Assembly (NCBI GenBank): GCA_003157225.1
Contig: PMIZ01000224.1
Span: forward strand, 1-12,738
Direction: 5' to 3'
DNA length: 12,738 bases
Source of the DNA: Actinomycetota bacterium
GTDB lineage: Bacteria > Actinomycetota > Thermoleophilia > RBG-16-64-13
Of the stretch, positions 1-5,728 are shown piece after piece. A program made the position numbers and the translations under genes. The stretch's first letter is position 1; each line of letters starts with the position of its first letter. The notes below the pieces were generated by a model. The model was not told the DNA's origin. It saw only the letters and a program-made list of their open reading frames with translations, and did not search any database.

Positions 1-618
1 TCGGAAGAGCGGCTTTGGATCGGCGGCGCCGAGCTTGACCAGGGCAGCCGCGGTTTTCTCGATCTGGTCGCGCATAGCCTTGGCGCTGATGGTGGTGAAA
101 TCGGGGTGCGAATATGAATGATTTCCGATGGGATAGCCGCCGGCGATGATCTCCTGGGTCCACTTGGGAAAGTCCCTGACGAACCCACCTGTAAGGAAGA
201 AGGTCGCCTGCACGTCGGCCGCCTTGAGGGCCGCTAGGATGTCCTTGAGTGGGGCTGGGTCGTAGGCTGCGTCGAAGGTGAGCGCGACCACCTTGTCCTT
301 GGTGGGCAGTTTGGTGTAGTTCTTGGCGGGTTTGCCGCTGCTGGCGCTACTGGTGGTTGAAGTGGAGGGCAGGCTGGCCGGCGGGGCCGTGGTGGTCGGT
401 TGAACGGTCGTTACCGGCTGAAGGGTCGTGCTCGGCTGGACGGTGCTTGTGGACTGGCCCGACCCGTTTCCCGCGGTCGAGACCGTGGCTCCGTTCGTGC
501 TGCTCGATCCGCCGCTGTCGAAGAACCCACACCCTCCTAAGGCCAGCCCGGCTATCAAGAGTGTGCCCGCAAGCAGTGCTCTCGCCGTCTTGTTCCTCGT
601 TGTCCCTAGCGGCATCAT
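1..618 (-). CDS. Polysaccharide deacetylase (NodB-type), lipoprotein, C-terminus cut by window edge
   Basis: The 206 visible residues start at ATG 618, with an AAGGAGG ribosome binding site at 629-635, 10 nt upstream; a second ATG follows directly but is spaced worse. Residues 1-30 form a lipoprotein signal peptide with lipobox LGGC (Cys30), so the protein should be anchored outside the membrane. Residues 31-105 are a Ser/Thr/Pro linker with repeated TTxQP-like units. The NodB deacetylase domain begins near residue 110: motif 1 is LTFDAAYD (113-120), then ATFFLTG (138-144), and the metal-binding motif 2 HSYSH (167-171). Enzymes of this family remove acetyl groups from N-acetylglucosamine or N-acetylmuramic acid in peptidoglycan or other polysaccharides. 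Motif 1 has FDAA instead of the usual FDDG, as in some spore/PdaB-like relatives. The remaining catalytic motifs lie outside the window. It is divergent from the DUF1385 gene. Family call firm; substrate unknown. Confidence 0.9.
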   Translation of the reverse strand, partial: MMPLGTTRNKTARALLAGTLLIAGLALGGCGFFDSGGSSSTNGATVSTAGNGSGQSTSTVQPSTTLQPVTTVQPTTTAPPASLPSTSTTSSASSGKPAKNYTKLPTKDKVVALTFDAAYDPAPLKDILAALKAADVQATFFLTGGFVRDFPKWTQEIIAGGYPIGNHSYSHPDFTTISAKAMRDQIEKTAAALVKLGAADPKPLFR

Positions 619-628
619 GCCGTCCACG

Positions 629-635
629 CCTCCTT
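629..635 (-). promoter_or_regulatory. Shine-Dalgarno site of the deacetylase gene
   Basis: On the minus strand the sequence reads AAGGAGG, 10 nt before ATG 618. It favours the first of two adjacent ATG codons (618 and 615) as the start. Confidence 0.75.
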
Positions 636-681
636 GGAAGTGTTCACACGAATGAGACTTCCCTGCATAGCGCGCAGTTCC

Positions 682-700
682 TGCCGGCAAGGGGTATAAT
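682..700 (+). promoter_or_regulatory. Perfect -10 box (TATAAT) 8 nt before the DUF1385 start, with adjacent palindrome
   Basis: TATAAT lies at 695-700 and the ATG at 709, so a transcript starting 6-9 nt after the -10 box would begin at or next to the start codon, giving a leaderless mRNA. There is no Shine-Dalgarno sequence before 709. No good -35 hexamer is visible at 16-18 nt spacing. An 8-bp palindrome, TGCCGGCA (682-689), sits just upstream of the -10 box, between the two divergent genes, and could be a regulator site. The last point is inference only. Confidence 0.6.
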
Positions 701-708
701 CCTAGTGC

Positions 709-1596
709 ATGTCTCCCGCAGCAGCCCCCATCTCCGGTGTCTCTACCGCGCACACGCTTCCCCGTGTACCGCCAGCGTGTGCCCGTCCTATGCGCGTAGG
801 CGGCATGGCGTTTGGCAACGGGGTCTTCATGCGCGGGCCGAACTACTGGGCCTGGGCCCGTGAGGACGGGACCGTGGTCGACGCGCCCGTCCACACCCTT
901 CTCAAGCGCCACAGATGGCTCCGCGCCCCGGTGTTGCGTTCGATCGTGACGCTCGCCGAGATGTTCGCACTCACGTTCGCGCTTCACCGTCGAAACGGAG
1001 CACTACGCGGCGCCCGGCTGCTCTTCTGGCTGGCGATGTGCGTCGCCGCCGACTTCTGTTTCAGCCTGGCGCTGCCTTATCTGATCCGTGATCCGCGCCC
1101 ACAGCAGGTGGTTCTCGGCGTGCTGGACTTCGCCTTCGGACTACTCGCGCTGCGATACGGACTGGGCAAGGACATCTGGCGCTACCACGGGGCCGAGCAC
1201 AAGGCGGTGAACGCCTATGAAGGCGGGGCCGACCTCGCGGACGTGCGGGTGGCCATGACCTACAGCCGCGTGCACGACCGGTGCGGCACCAACCTGGCGG
1301 TACTCAGCATCCTCCTGCTGCTGCTCGGCTACCCGCTTGTGAGCAATCTCGCATTGGGGGAACTCGGAGACATGCTCTACGCCGCCCTCATCATCGTCCT
1401 CTCGCTGGAGTTCTTCCGCCTGATCGCGAAGCGTCCCGGGTCGAGGCTAAGCCGAGCCCTTCTGGCAGGTGGAAAAGCCCTGCAGCGAGGCGTGACCACG
1501 CGCGAGCCGGCCCCCGAGCACGTGAGGCTCGCATGCGTCGCTCTCAGCCGGGTGATCGAACTAGAAGACCGGCCTCCTGGGGCCGCCTCGTTCTAG
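709..1596 (+). CDS. DUF1385 (YqhQ-like) membrane protein
   Basis: The 295-residue product carries the hallmarks of the DUF1385/YqhQ family: GGMAFGNGVFMRG (31-43, equivalent to the family's N-terminal G-G-x-A-x-x-x-G-V-M-M-R-G), YHGAEHK (159-165), a Cys-Gly-Thr segment (RCGTN, 191-195) and a C-terminal LQRGVTTREP (258-267). Hydrophobic stretches near 76-92, 103-124, 133-150, 196-218 and 222-240 indicate several membrane segments. The family is annotated as a putative metal-dependent enzyme; its reaction is not established, and the conserved His/Glu/Cys residues are the likely metal site. The start at 709 is supported by TATAAT at 695-700 (leaderless). An alternative is ATG 790, which would remove 27 residues lacking family similarity. 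The stop overlaps the stop of the convergent DUF4332 gene. Confidence 0.88.
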   Translation: MSPAAAPISGVSTAHTLPRVPPACARPMRVGGMAFGNGVFMRGPNYWAWAREDGTVVDAPVHTLLKRHRWLRAPVLRSIVTLAEMFALTFALHRRNGALRGARLLFWLAMCVAADFCFSLALPYLIRDPRPQQVVLGVLDFAFGLLALRYGLGKDIWRYHGAEHKAVNAYEGGADLADVRVAMTYSRVHDRCGTNLAVLSILLLLLGYPLVSNLALGELGDMLYAALIIVLSLEFFRLIAKRPGSRLSRALLAGGKALQRGVTTREPAPEHVRLACVALSRVIELEDRPPGAASF

Positions 1597-2021
1597 TAGC
1601 TGACGACCCTGGACAGAGCCTTGGCCGCTTCGATCCAGTCGGCCACCTGACTCTCGGTGGGTACCTGGCGGACGAGTTTCTTCTGCTCGTTCACCTCGGC
1701 CATTTTCTTGACGAGATTGTCCGCCCGGCGCTTGGCCAGCTCGGGCACAGTGTCCACTCCGGAGGCCTCCAGCAGGTCGGAATACTGCGTCCCGACGCCC
1801 TTGACCCGGAAGAGGTCCGCTCGATTCACCCATTCCAGGATGAGCGCGGAACTGAGACCGGTGGACGCGGCCAGGGTGTCGCGACCCTTGGGAGTCGCCC
1901 CGGCCGAGAGTAGGTCCTCGGTGGTCTTCACGCCCTGGGCCTGGAGCTTAGATGCGCGCTCGGGCCCGATGCCTTCGATATCCGCGATGCTTGCCAACGC
2001 TCCTCCAGTCGCCGTTCTCAC
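1593..2021 (-). CDS. DUF4332 helix-hairpin-helix protein
   Basis: A small protein of 142 residues (from GTG 2021) with two helix-hairpin-helix-like segments: EGIGP (16-20) and KGVGTQYSDLLEASGVDT (74-91), followed by the charged helix NEQKKLVRQVP and the terminal VADWIEAAKAL typical of DUF4332. These proteins are thought to bind nucleic acid or act as HhH scaffolds; no enzymatic activity is established. It begins 12 nt after the radical SAM stop, so it is probably cotranscribed with the upstream operon. The start is uncertain. GTG 2021 lies 9 nt after a -10-like TAGTAT (2031-2036), but TTG 1997 lies just after GGAGG and would give a protein starting MASIADIEGIGP, closer to the usual family start. 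The stop codon shares CTAG (1593-1596) with the convergent DUF1385 gene. Confidence 0.85.
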   Translation of the reverse strand: MRTATGGALASIADIEGIGPERASKLQAQGVKTTEDLLSAGATPKGRDTLAASTGLSSALILEWVNRADLFRVKGVGTQYSDLLEASGVDTVPELAKRRADNLVKKMAEVNEQKKLVRQVPTESQVADWIEAAKALSRVVSY

Positions 2022-2033
2022 AACCGTTCCATA

Positions 2034-3353
2034 CTAGCGCGGCCGTTCTCCTCTCGGATAGAACCTGCGCCCCGACTCGCTGGTGAGGTTCCACATGCAG
2101 AAAGACACCAAACCTCCGTCCGGAGTCAAGGACTTCACGCAACAACGGCGCACCCGCTCGAGGTCGACACTCCAGGCGTCCTGAAACAGCATGCCCGAGA
2201 TGGTGAGCATTCGATCAGCCTCCTCAAGGAAACGGTCGAGGCCGTCGCGAGGTTGCGGGTCGGCCGGTGATGCGCAGCGGAGCTGGCCCTCTGCCGGCTG
2301 CGCGCCCATATCGCCCGGCCCCCGTGGTCGCCGACTCCATTGGCGCGAGGTCGCAGCCACGGCTCGCCGGGACGCCTCGCCCGGCTGCGGCCCGCAGCAC
2401 GAAGACTCCGAACGCACGACCTCCAGCCGGCCGCCGTCGCGGACCCAGTATCGAGCTCGGAACGAGCAGCGAGCGTGCTCACAGCAGCTGGGCGCGAAGT
2501 CGGTCTCGGATACTTCCCCGCGTGTCTGCTCCTCGAGCAGATCCAGCGCTTCGGGCAGCGTGAGACGCGCCAGGGGACTGCCCGGGTACCGTCCGAAGTA
2601 GCTGACGGGCTGCAGATGAAGTCCTCGCACCACCCCCGGCCATGCCGTCGCGAGACGGACCAGAGAGCCCAGCTCGTGCTGGTTGATGCCGGGGACGACC
2701 GTCGGCACCAACACGACGGCCAGACCGGCCTCGGCGCATCGTTCGAGCGCCCGGAGTTTCTTCTTCGCCAGAGGCCTCCCCCGGAGAGCACGGTAGGTCT
2801 CGTCTGTCACGCCGTCGAACTGAAGGAACACTGAGACCAGCCCCGCGCCACGCAGTCGTTCCGCATAGCCTTCTTCGGCCGCCAGACGAAGGCCGTTGGT
2901 GTTCAGTTGAACGAAGGTGAAGCCAGCCGCGCATGCAGCCGCAATGACCTCGGGGAGGTCCTCGCGCAGCGTCGGCTCCCCGCCCGATAGTTGGAGGTTA
3001 ACCGCGCCCTCCGATTTGTACAGGTGCTCCAGCATCTCTGTGAGCCGTGGCAGCGGAGGGTCGGGCTCAGCGGAAGTGGGCCCGGATTCCGCGAAGCACA
3101 CCGGACAACCGAGATCGCATCTGAGCGTGACCTCGAGAACCACGGTGCACGTTTGTTGCGCCGGAGCGGTGGAGATCCCGCCGCACCAGGACTCAAGCGA
3201 AGGCGCGCCGCGCCAGACACACGTCTGCCACGATCCGTGATCGGGACAGCGCCCCTCAAGCGTCACGTTGTCGCCCTCGGCGAGCAAGGCGGCCGGGACC
3301 GTGGCGAGGCAGACGGGGCAGATGCTCTCGGCGGATCGAAACGACTCAGCCAC
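2034..3353 (-). CDS. Cysteine-rich radical SAM protein, TrsS-like
   Basis: A 439-residue radical SAM enzyme. The N-terminus has a zinc-ribbon-like segment (CPVC 12-15, Cys36, His39, Cys45, Cys57). The radical SAM cluster motif is CDLGCPVC (Cys79, Cys83, Cys86), which binds a 4Fe-4S cluster and SAM, followed by SGGEPT (123-128) and QLNTNG (149-154). The C-terminal third is rich in cysteines: SCCEHARC (289-296), SSCCGP (317-322), RRCCVK (402-407) and Cys419, suggesting an auxiliary cluster or redox site. Residues 325-368 are a low-complexity Arg/Pro/Gln stretch. From family knowledge recalled without a search, it fits the radical SAM (seleno)protein TrsS found beside XdhC and a methyltransferase in Mo aldehyde oxidoreductase loci. 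The start is GTG 3353, with GAGGGAGG 6 nt upstream; GTGGCTGA overlaps the methyltransferase stop. The reaction is unknown. Confidence 0.85.
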   Translation of the reverse strand: MAESFRSAESICPVCLATVPAALLAEGDNVTLEGRCPDHGSWQTCVWRGAPSLESWCGGISTAPAQQTCTVVLEVTLRCDLGCPVCFAESGPTSAEPDPPLPRLTEMLEHLYKSEGAVNLQLSGGEPTLREDLPEVIAAACAAGFTFVQLNTNGLRLAAEEGYAERLRGAGLVSVFLQFDGVTDETYRALRGRPLAKKKLRALERCAEAGLAVVLVPTVVPGINQHELGSLVRLATAWPGVVRGLHLQPVSYFGRYPGSPLARLTLPEALDLLEEQTRGEVSETDFAPSCCEHARCSFRARYWVRDGGRLEVVRSESSCCGPQPGEASRRAVAATSRQWSRRPRGPGDMGAQPAEGQLRCASPADPQPRDGLDRFLEEADRMLTISGMLFQDAWSVDLERVRRCCVKSLTPDGGLVSFCMWNLTSESGRRFYPRGERPR

Positions 3354-4101
3354 GCCGGGCCTCCCTCGGGTCGATCCCATGATCGTCTGCGTTCGGTTGC
3401 GCGACCAACAGGTAGTACCCGGGGCGCTCCGCCCGCAGGGCTTCTTGAACGCCCCGCCCCGCCCCTGCCGCTTCCCAGAAGGAGGCAGCGGAGCCATAGG
3501 CGAAGATCAGGGAGGCCATCAAGGCGGTGAGGGCGTCGGACCGATCACGCCAGATGCGCACGACGAACCCGGAGAGCGCGAAATGCTCCAGTGTCTCGTC
3601 CTTTCCTACCGCCCCGCGGAGGCAGGTTGCAGCCGGGGCGAGGTGCACGGGCCGGTCGTTTGACGGAGCTCTGAGATACATGTCGGTGACGGCGAGCCGT
3701 CCGCGGGGCCGCAGCACGCGCCGGATCTCCTGGAGCACGCTCCCGGCGTCGTCGAAACCCGACAGGAAGCACTCCGAGAACACGACATCGAAATGACAAT
3801 TGGGGAAAGGGATCTCCTGGGACGACCCGATCACCCACCGGACCTGAGGGTCGCGGGCTTGGGCTTCCTGGATGAACCGGGGTGAGCTGTCCAGGCCGAT
3901 CATCGAAACGCCGAACTCCCTCGCCAGGAACGAAGCGGTGGATCCCACTCCGCATCCAAGATCGAGCACCGAGTCTCCAGGTTGGAGAGCGCAAGCCTCC
4001 GCCAACTCCTCCGTCAGCGCCAATCCGCCCGGCCGGAATTCCGCCCCGGCCGCTTCGCGGAAGCGCGCCTGTTGGTAGAGGCTGCAGTTCGTCTTGTCCA
4101 T
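3346..4101 (-). CDS. Class I SAM-dependent methyltransferase, DVU_1556-like
   Basis: A 251-residue methyltransferase with Rossmann-fold motif I VLDLGCGVGST (45-55), the acidic ribose-binding residue in IGLDSS (Asp71), and IRRVLRPRGRLAVTD (126-140) as the post-IV strand region. The C-terminal half contains CLRGAVGKDETLEHFALSGF (160-179) and RPGYYLLVA (226-234). This layout, together with scattered cysteines (6, 111, 160), resembles the methyltransferase partner of TrsS in Desulfovibrio-type clusters; that match is from memory. It starts 2 nt after the phosphatase stop and has no clear Shine-Dalgarno site, so it is probably translated by coupling. Its stop overlaps the radical SAM start. The substrate is unknown; context suggests a small-molecule or cofactor intermediate shared with the ligase and radical SAM enzyme. 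Confidence 0.85.
   Translation of the reverse strand: MDKTNCSLYQQARFREAAGAEFRPGGLALTEELAEACALQPGDSVLDLGCGVGSTASFLAREFGVSMIGLDSSPRFIQEAQARDPQVRWVIGSSQEIPFPNCHFDVVFSECFLSGFDDAGSVLQEIRRVLRPRGRLAVTDMYLRAPSNDRPVHLAPAATCLRGAVGKDETLEHFALSGFVVRIWRDRSDALTALMASLIFAYGSAASFWEAAGAGRGVQEALRAERPGYYLLVAQPNADDHGIDPREARRG
3360..3367 (-). promoter_or_regulatory. Shine-Dalgarno site that sets the GTG start of the radical SAM gene
   Basis: GAGGGAGG on the minus strand ends 6 nt before GTG 3353. It lies inside the end of the methyltransferase gene and argues against the longer in-frame starts further upstream. Confidence 0.7.
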
Positions 4102-4103
4102 GC

Positions 4104-4697
4104 TCAGAGCTGGATCGTCTCAACCGAGCAGTAGTCCTGAGGGATCGAGAACATTTGCTGCAGCGGCAAGCTGCGAAAGTGACTAAGCAGCACGCGGTTC
4201 ACCCCTTTGTGGGAGACCACGAAGATGTTTCTTCCGCCTGCCCTCGAGATGGCCAACAAGGCCGGGACGGCTCTCCGCTGCAAGTCAAGGAAGCTCTCGC
4301 CGCCTGGGAAGCGCCGGCCGACAAGATCGTCCTCGCGTTCGCGGTGCTCCTCCGGGTGCAGCTCCTTGGCCTCCTCGAAAGTGAGCCCGGTCCACAAGCC
4401 CGTGTCGATTTCCCGCAGGCCGCTCTCCTCTTGGACGGGCAGACCGGAGGCTTCGGCGACGATCTGAGCCGTGAGCAGGCACCTGCGTAGGGTGCTGCTG
4501 TAGATGGCGTCGAAACCAATCGAGCGCAGCCTATCGGCCAGCCGTCGCGCCTGCTCCACGCCCGCGGCGCTGAGCGGTACGTCCAGTTGGCCGACGAAGC
4601 GTCTCGCGCCCCCAGGCAACTCGGCTTCGGCATGCCGGACCAAGTAGACGAGCGATGGCCCCCCGGCAGCGCGCCCACCCTGGCCGGTCGGTCTCAT
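4104..4697 (-). CDS. Histidine phosphatase family protein (phosphoglycerate mutase/CobC-like)
   Basis: A 197-residue member of the histidine phosphatase (RHG) superfamily. The phospho-acceptor motif is LVRHAEAE (19-26, His22), followed by YSSTLRRCLLTAQ (66-78, phosphate-binding Arg), REIDTGLWTG (95-104) and the second catalytic His in VSHKGVNR (161-168, His163). It is closest in layout to alpha-ribazole phosphatase (CobC) and broad small-molecule phosphatases, but no cobalamin genes are nearby. In this operon it more likely removes a phosphate from an intermediate of the same pathway (inference). It starts at ATG 4697, sharing ATGA with the XdhC stop. An N-terminal tail of about 13 Gly-rich residues precedes the core strand, so a slightly later start is possible. 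Confidence 0.87.
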   Translation of the reverse strand: MRPTGQGGRAAGGPSLVYLVRHAEAELPGGARRFVGQLDVPLSAAGVEQARRLADRLRSIGFDAIYSSTLRRCLLTAQIVAEASGLPVQEESGLREIDTGLWTGLTFEEAKELHPEEHREREDDLVGRRFPGGESFLDLQRRAVPALLAISRAGGRNIFVVSHKGVNRVLLSHFRSLPLQQMFSIPQDYCSVETIQL

Positions 4698-5728
4698 TCG
4701 CTTCGGGCGGCACGGAACTGGATCACCTGAGCGGCGATGCTGACCGCGATCTCCTCGGGGGTCTCTGCACCGATCGAGAGGCCGATGGGCGCGTGCACTC
4801 GCGCCAGGTCGTCGGGAGAGAAGCCCTGCTTCTCAAGTGCTTCGAACGTCTTGGCGACTTTGGACTTGCTACCGATCATGCCGATGTAGCATGCCGGGGT
4901 CTTGAGAGCCTGCGCCAGAACGTCCCTGTCGTGGGCATGCCCCCTGGTCACGATGATGACATAGCCCCGCTCGTCGATGGAGAGTGTCTCTACCGCTGCC
5001 GCGAAGGATTCGGGCACCACGATTCGATCCGCCCTCGGGAAACGCACCTCGTTGGCAAAGTCCGGACTGTCGTCCACGACCACCGTCGAGAAACCGATCA
5101 TGCTGAGCACCGGTATCAGCTTCTCGCCGCAGTGTCCCGCTCCGAACACGTATGCGATCCCCTGCCCCCCGATCGGCTGAACGTGGGTTCTCTCGGGGTC
5201 ACCGGAGATGATCTGATCGTACGTCCCCCCGCTCTTCCGAAGCGCCTGGAGAGCTTCGGGCTCGCAGAGAGGGTCACCCGCAATGCTGCCGTTGGAGTCG
5301 ACGAGGCAGCGGCGCACGGCCGAGAGCGGGCCAGCTTCGGCCGAAATGGCGGTCACAAGCCATCCTCTGCGCCCGCTTGTTAGAACTTCGAGCATCCCGC
5401 GGAAGAGCTCTTGCGTCGCCGGATGGGTGGCATCGACGTGCTCGATCAGCAATCGACCTTCACCGCCGCAGAGCATGCCGAGCTCAGCCGACTCGAAGTC
5501 CGCGATGCGCGACTCCTGGGCCTTCAGCACTTCGAGAGCCTCTTTGATGACGGTGGCCTCCAGAGGGCCCCCACCGATCGTCCCGGCGATGGAACCATCC
5601 TTTCTGACCACCATCGCGGCACCGGCGTGGCGGGGAGAGGACCCGTGCGTGCCAAGAATGGTCACCCACGCGAAATCCTGGCCAAGTTCGACGAGAGACA
5701 AGCCTGCCCTTGTGATCTCTAGGTTCAA
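4694..5728 (-). CDS. XdhC/CoxI family Mo-hydroxylase maturation factor
   Basis: A 344-residue protein with the XdhC_CoxI domain at the N-terminus (TILGTHGSSPRHAGAAMVV 23-41, GTIGGGPLEA 49-58, GMLCGGEG 84-91 with Cys87) and an XdhC Rossmann domain at the C-terminus (VFGAGHCGEKL 194-204, VVVDD 216-220, TRGHAHDRDVL 261-271, YIGMIGSKSK 281-290, HAPIGLSIGAETPEEIAVSI 312-331). XdhC proteins bind molybdenum cofactor and promote its sulfuration and insertion into xanthine-dehydrogenase-type enzymes. This ties the operon to a molybdenum hydroxylase, though none is present in the window. The start is TTG 5728, chosen because GGGAG lies 7 nt upstream and TTGA overlaps the ligase stop; the open frame runs upstream to 5800 but without such a signal. 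The stop shares ATGA with the phosphatase gene. Confidence 0.92.
   Translation of the reverse strand: MNLEITRAGLSLVELGQDFAWVTILGTHGSSPRHAGAAMVVRKDGSIAGTIGGGPLEATVIKEALEVLKAQESRIADFESAELGMLCGGEGRLLIEHVDATHPATQELFRGMLEVLTSGRRGWLVTAISAEAGPLSAVRRCLVDSNGSIAGDPLCEPEALQALRKSGGTYDQIISGDPERTHVQPIGGQGIAYVFGAGHCGEKLIPVLSMIGFSTVVVDDSPDFANEVRFPRADRIVVPESFAAAVETLSIDERGYVIIVTRGHAHDRDVLAQALKTPACYIGMIGSKSKVAKTFEALEKQGFSPDDLARVHAPIGLSIGAETPEEIAVSIAAQVIQFRAARSE

Noticed and set aside
3354..3497. Upstream extension of the radical SAM gene
   Set aside because: It overlaps the end of the methyltransferase gene and is low-complexity; GTG 3353 has a strong ribosome site and a stop/start overlap.
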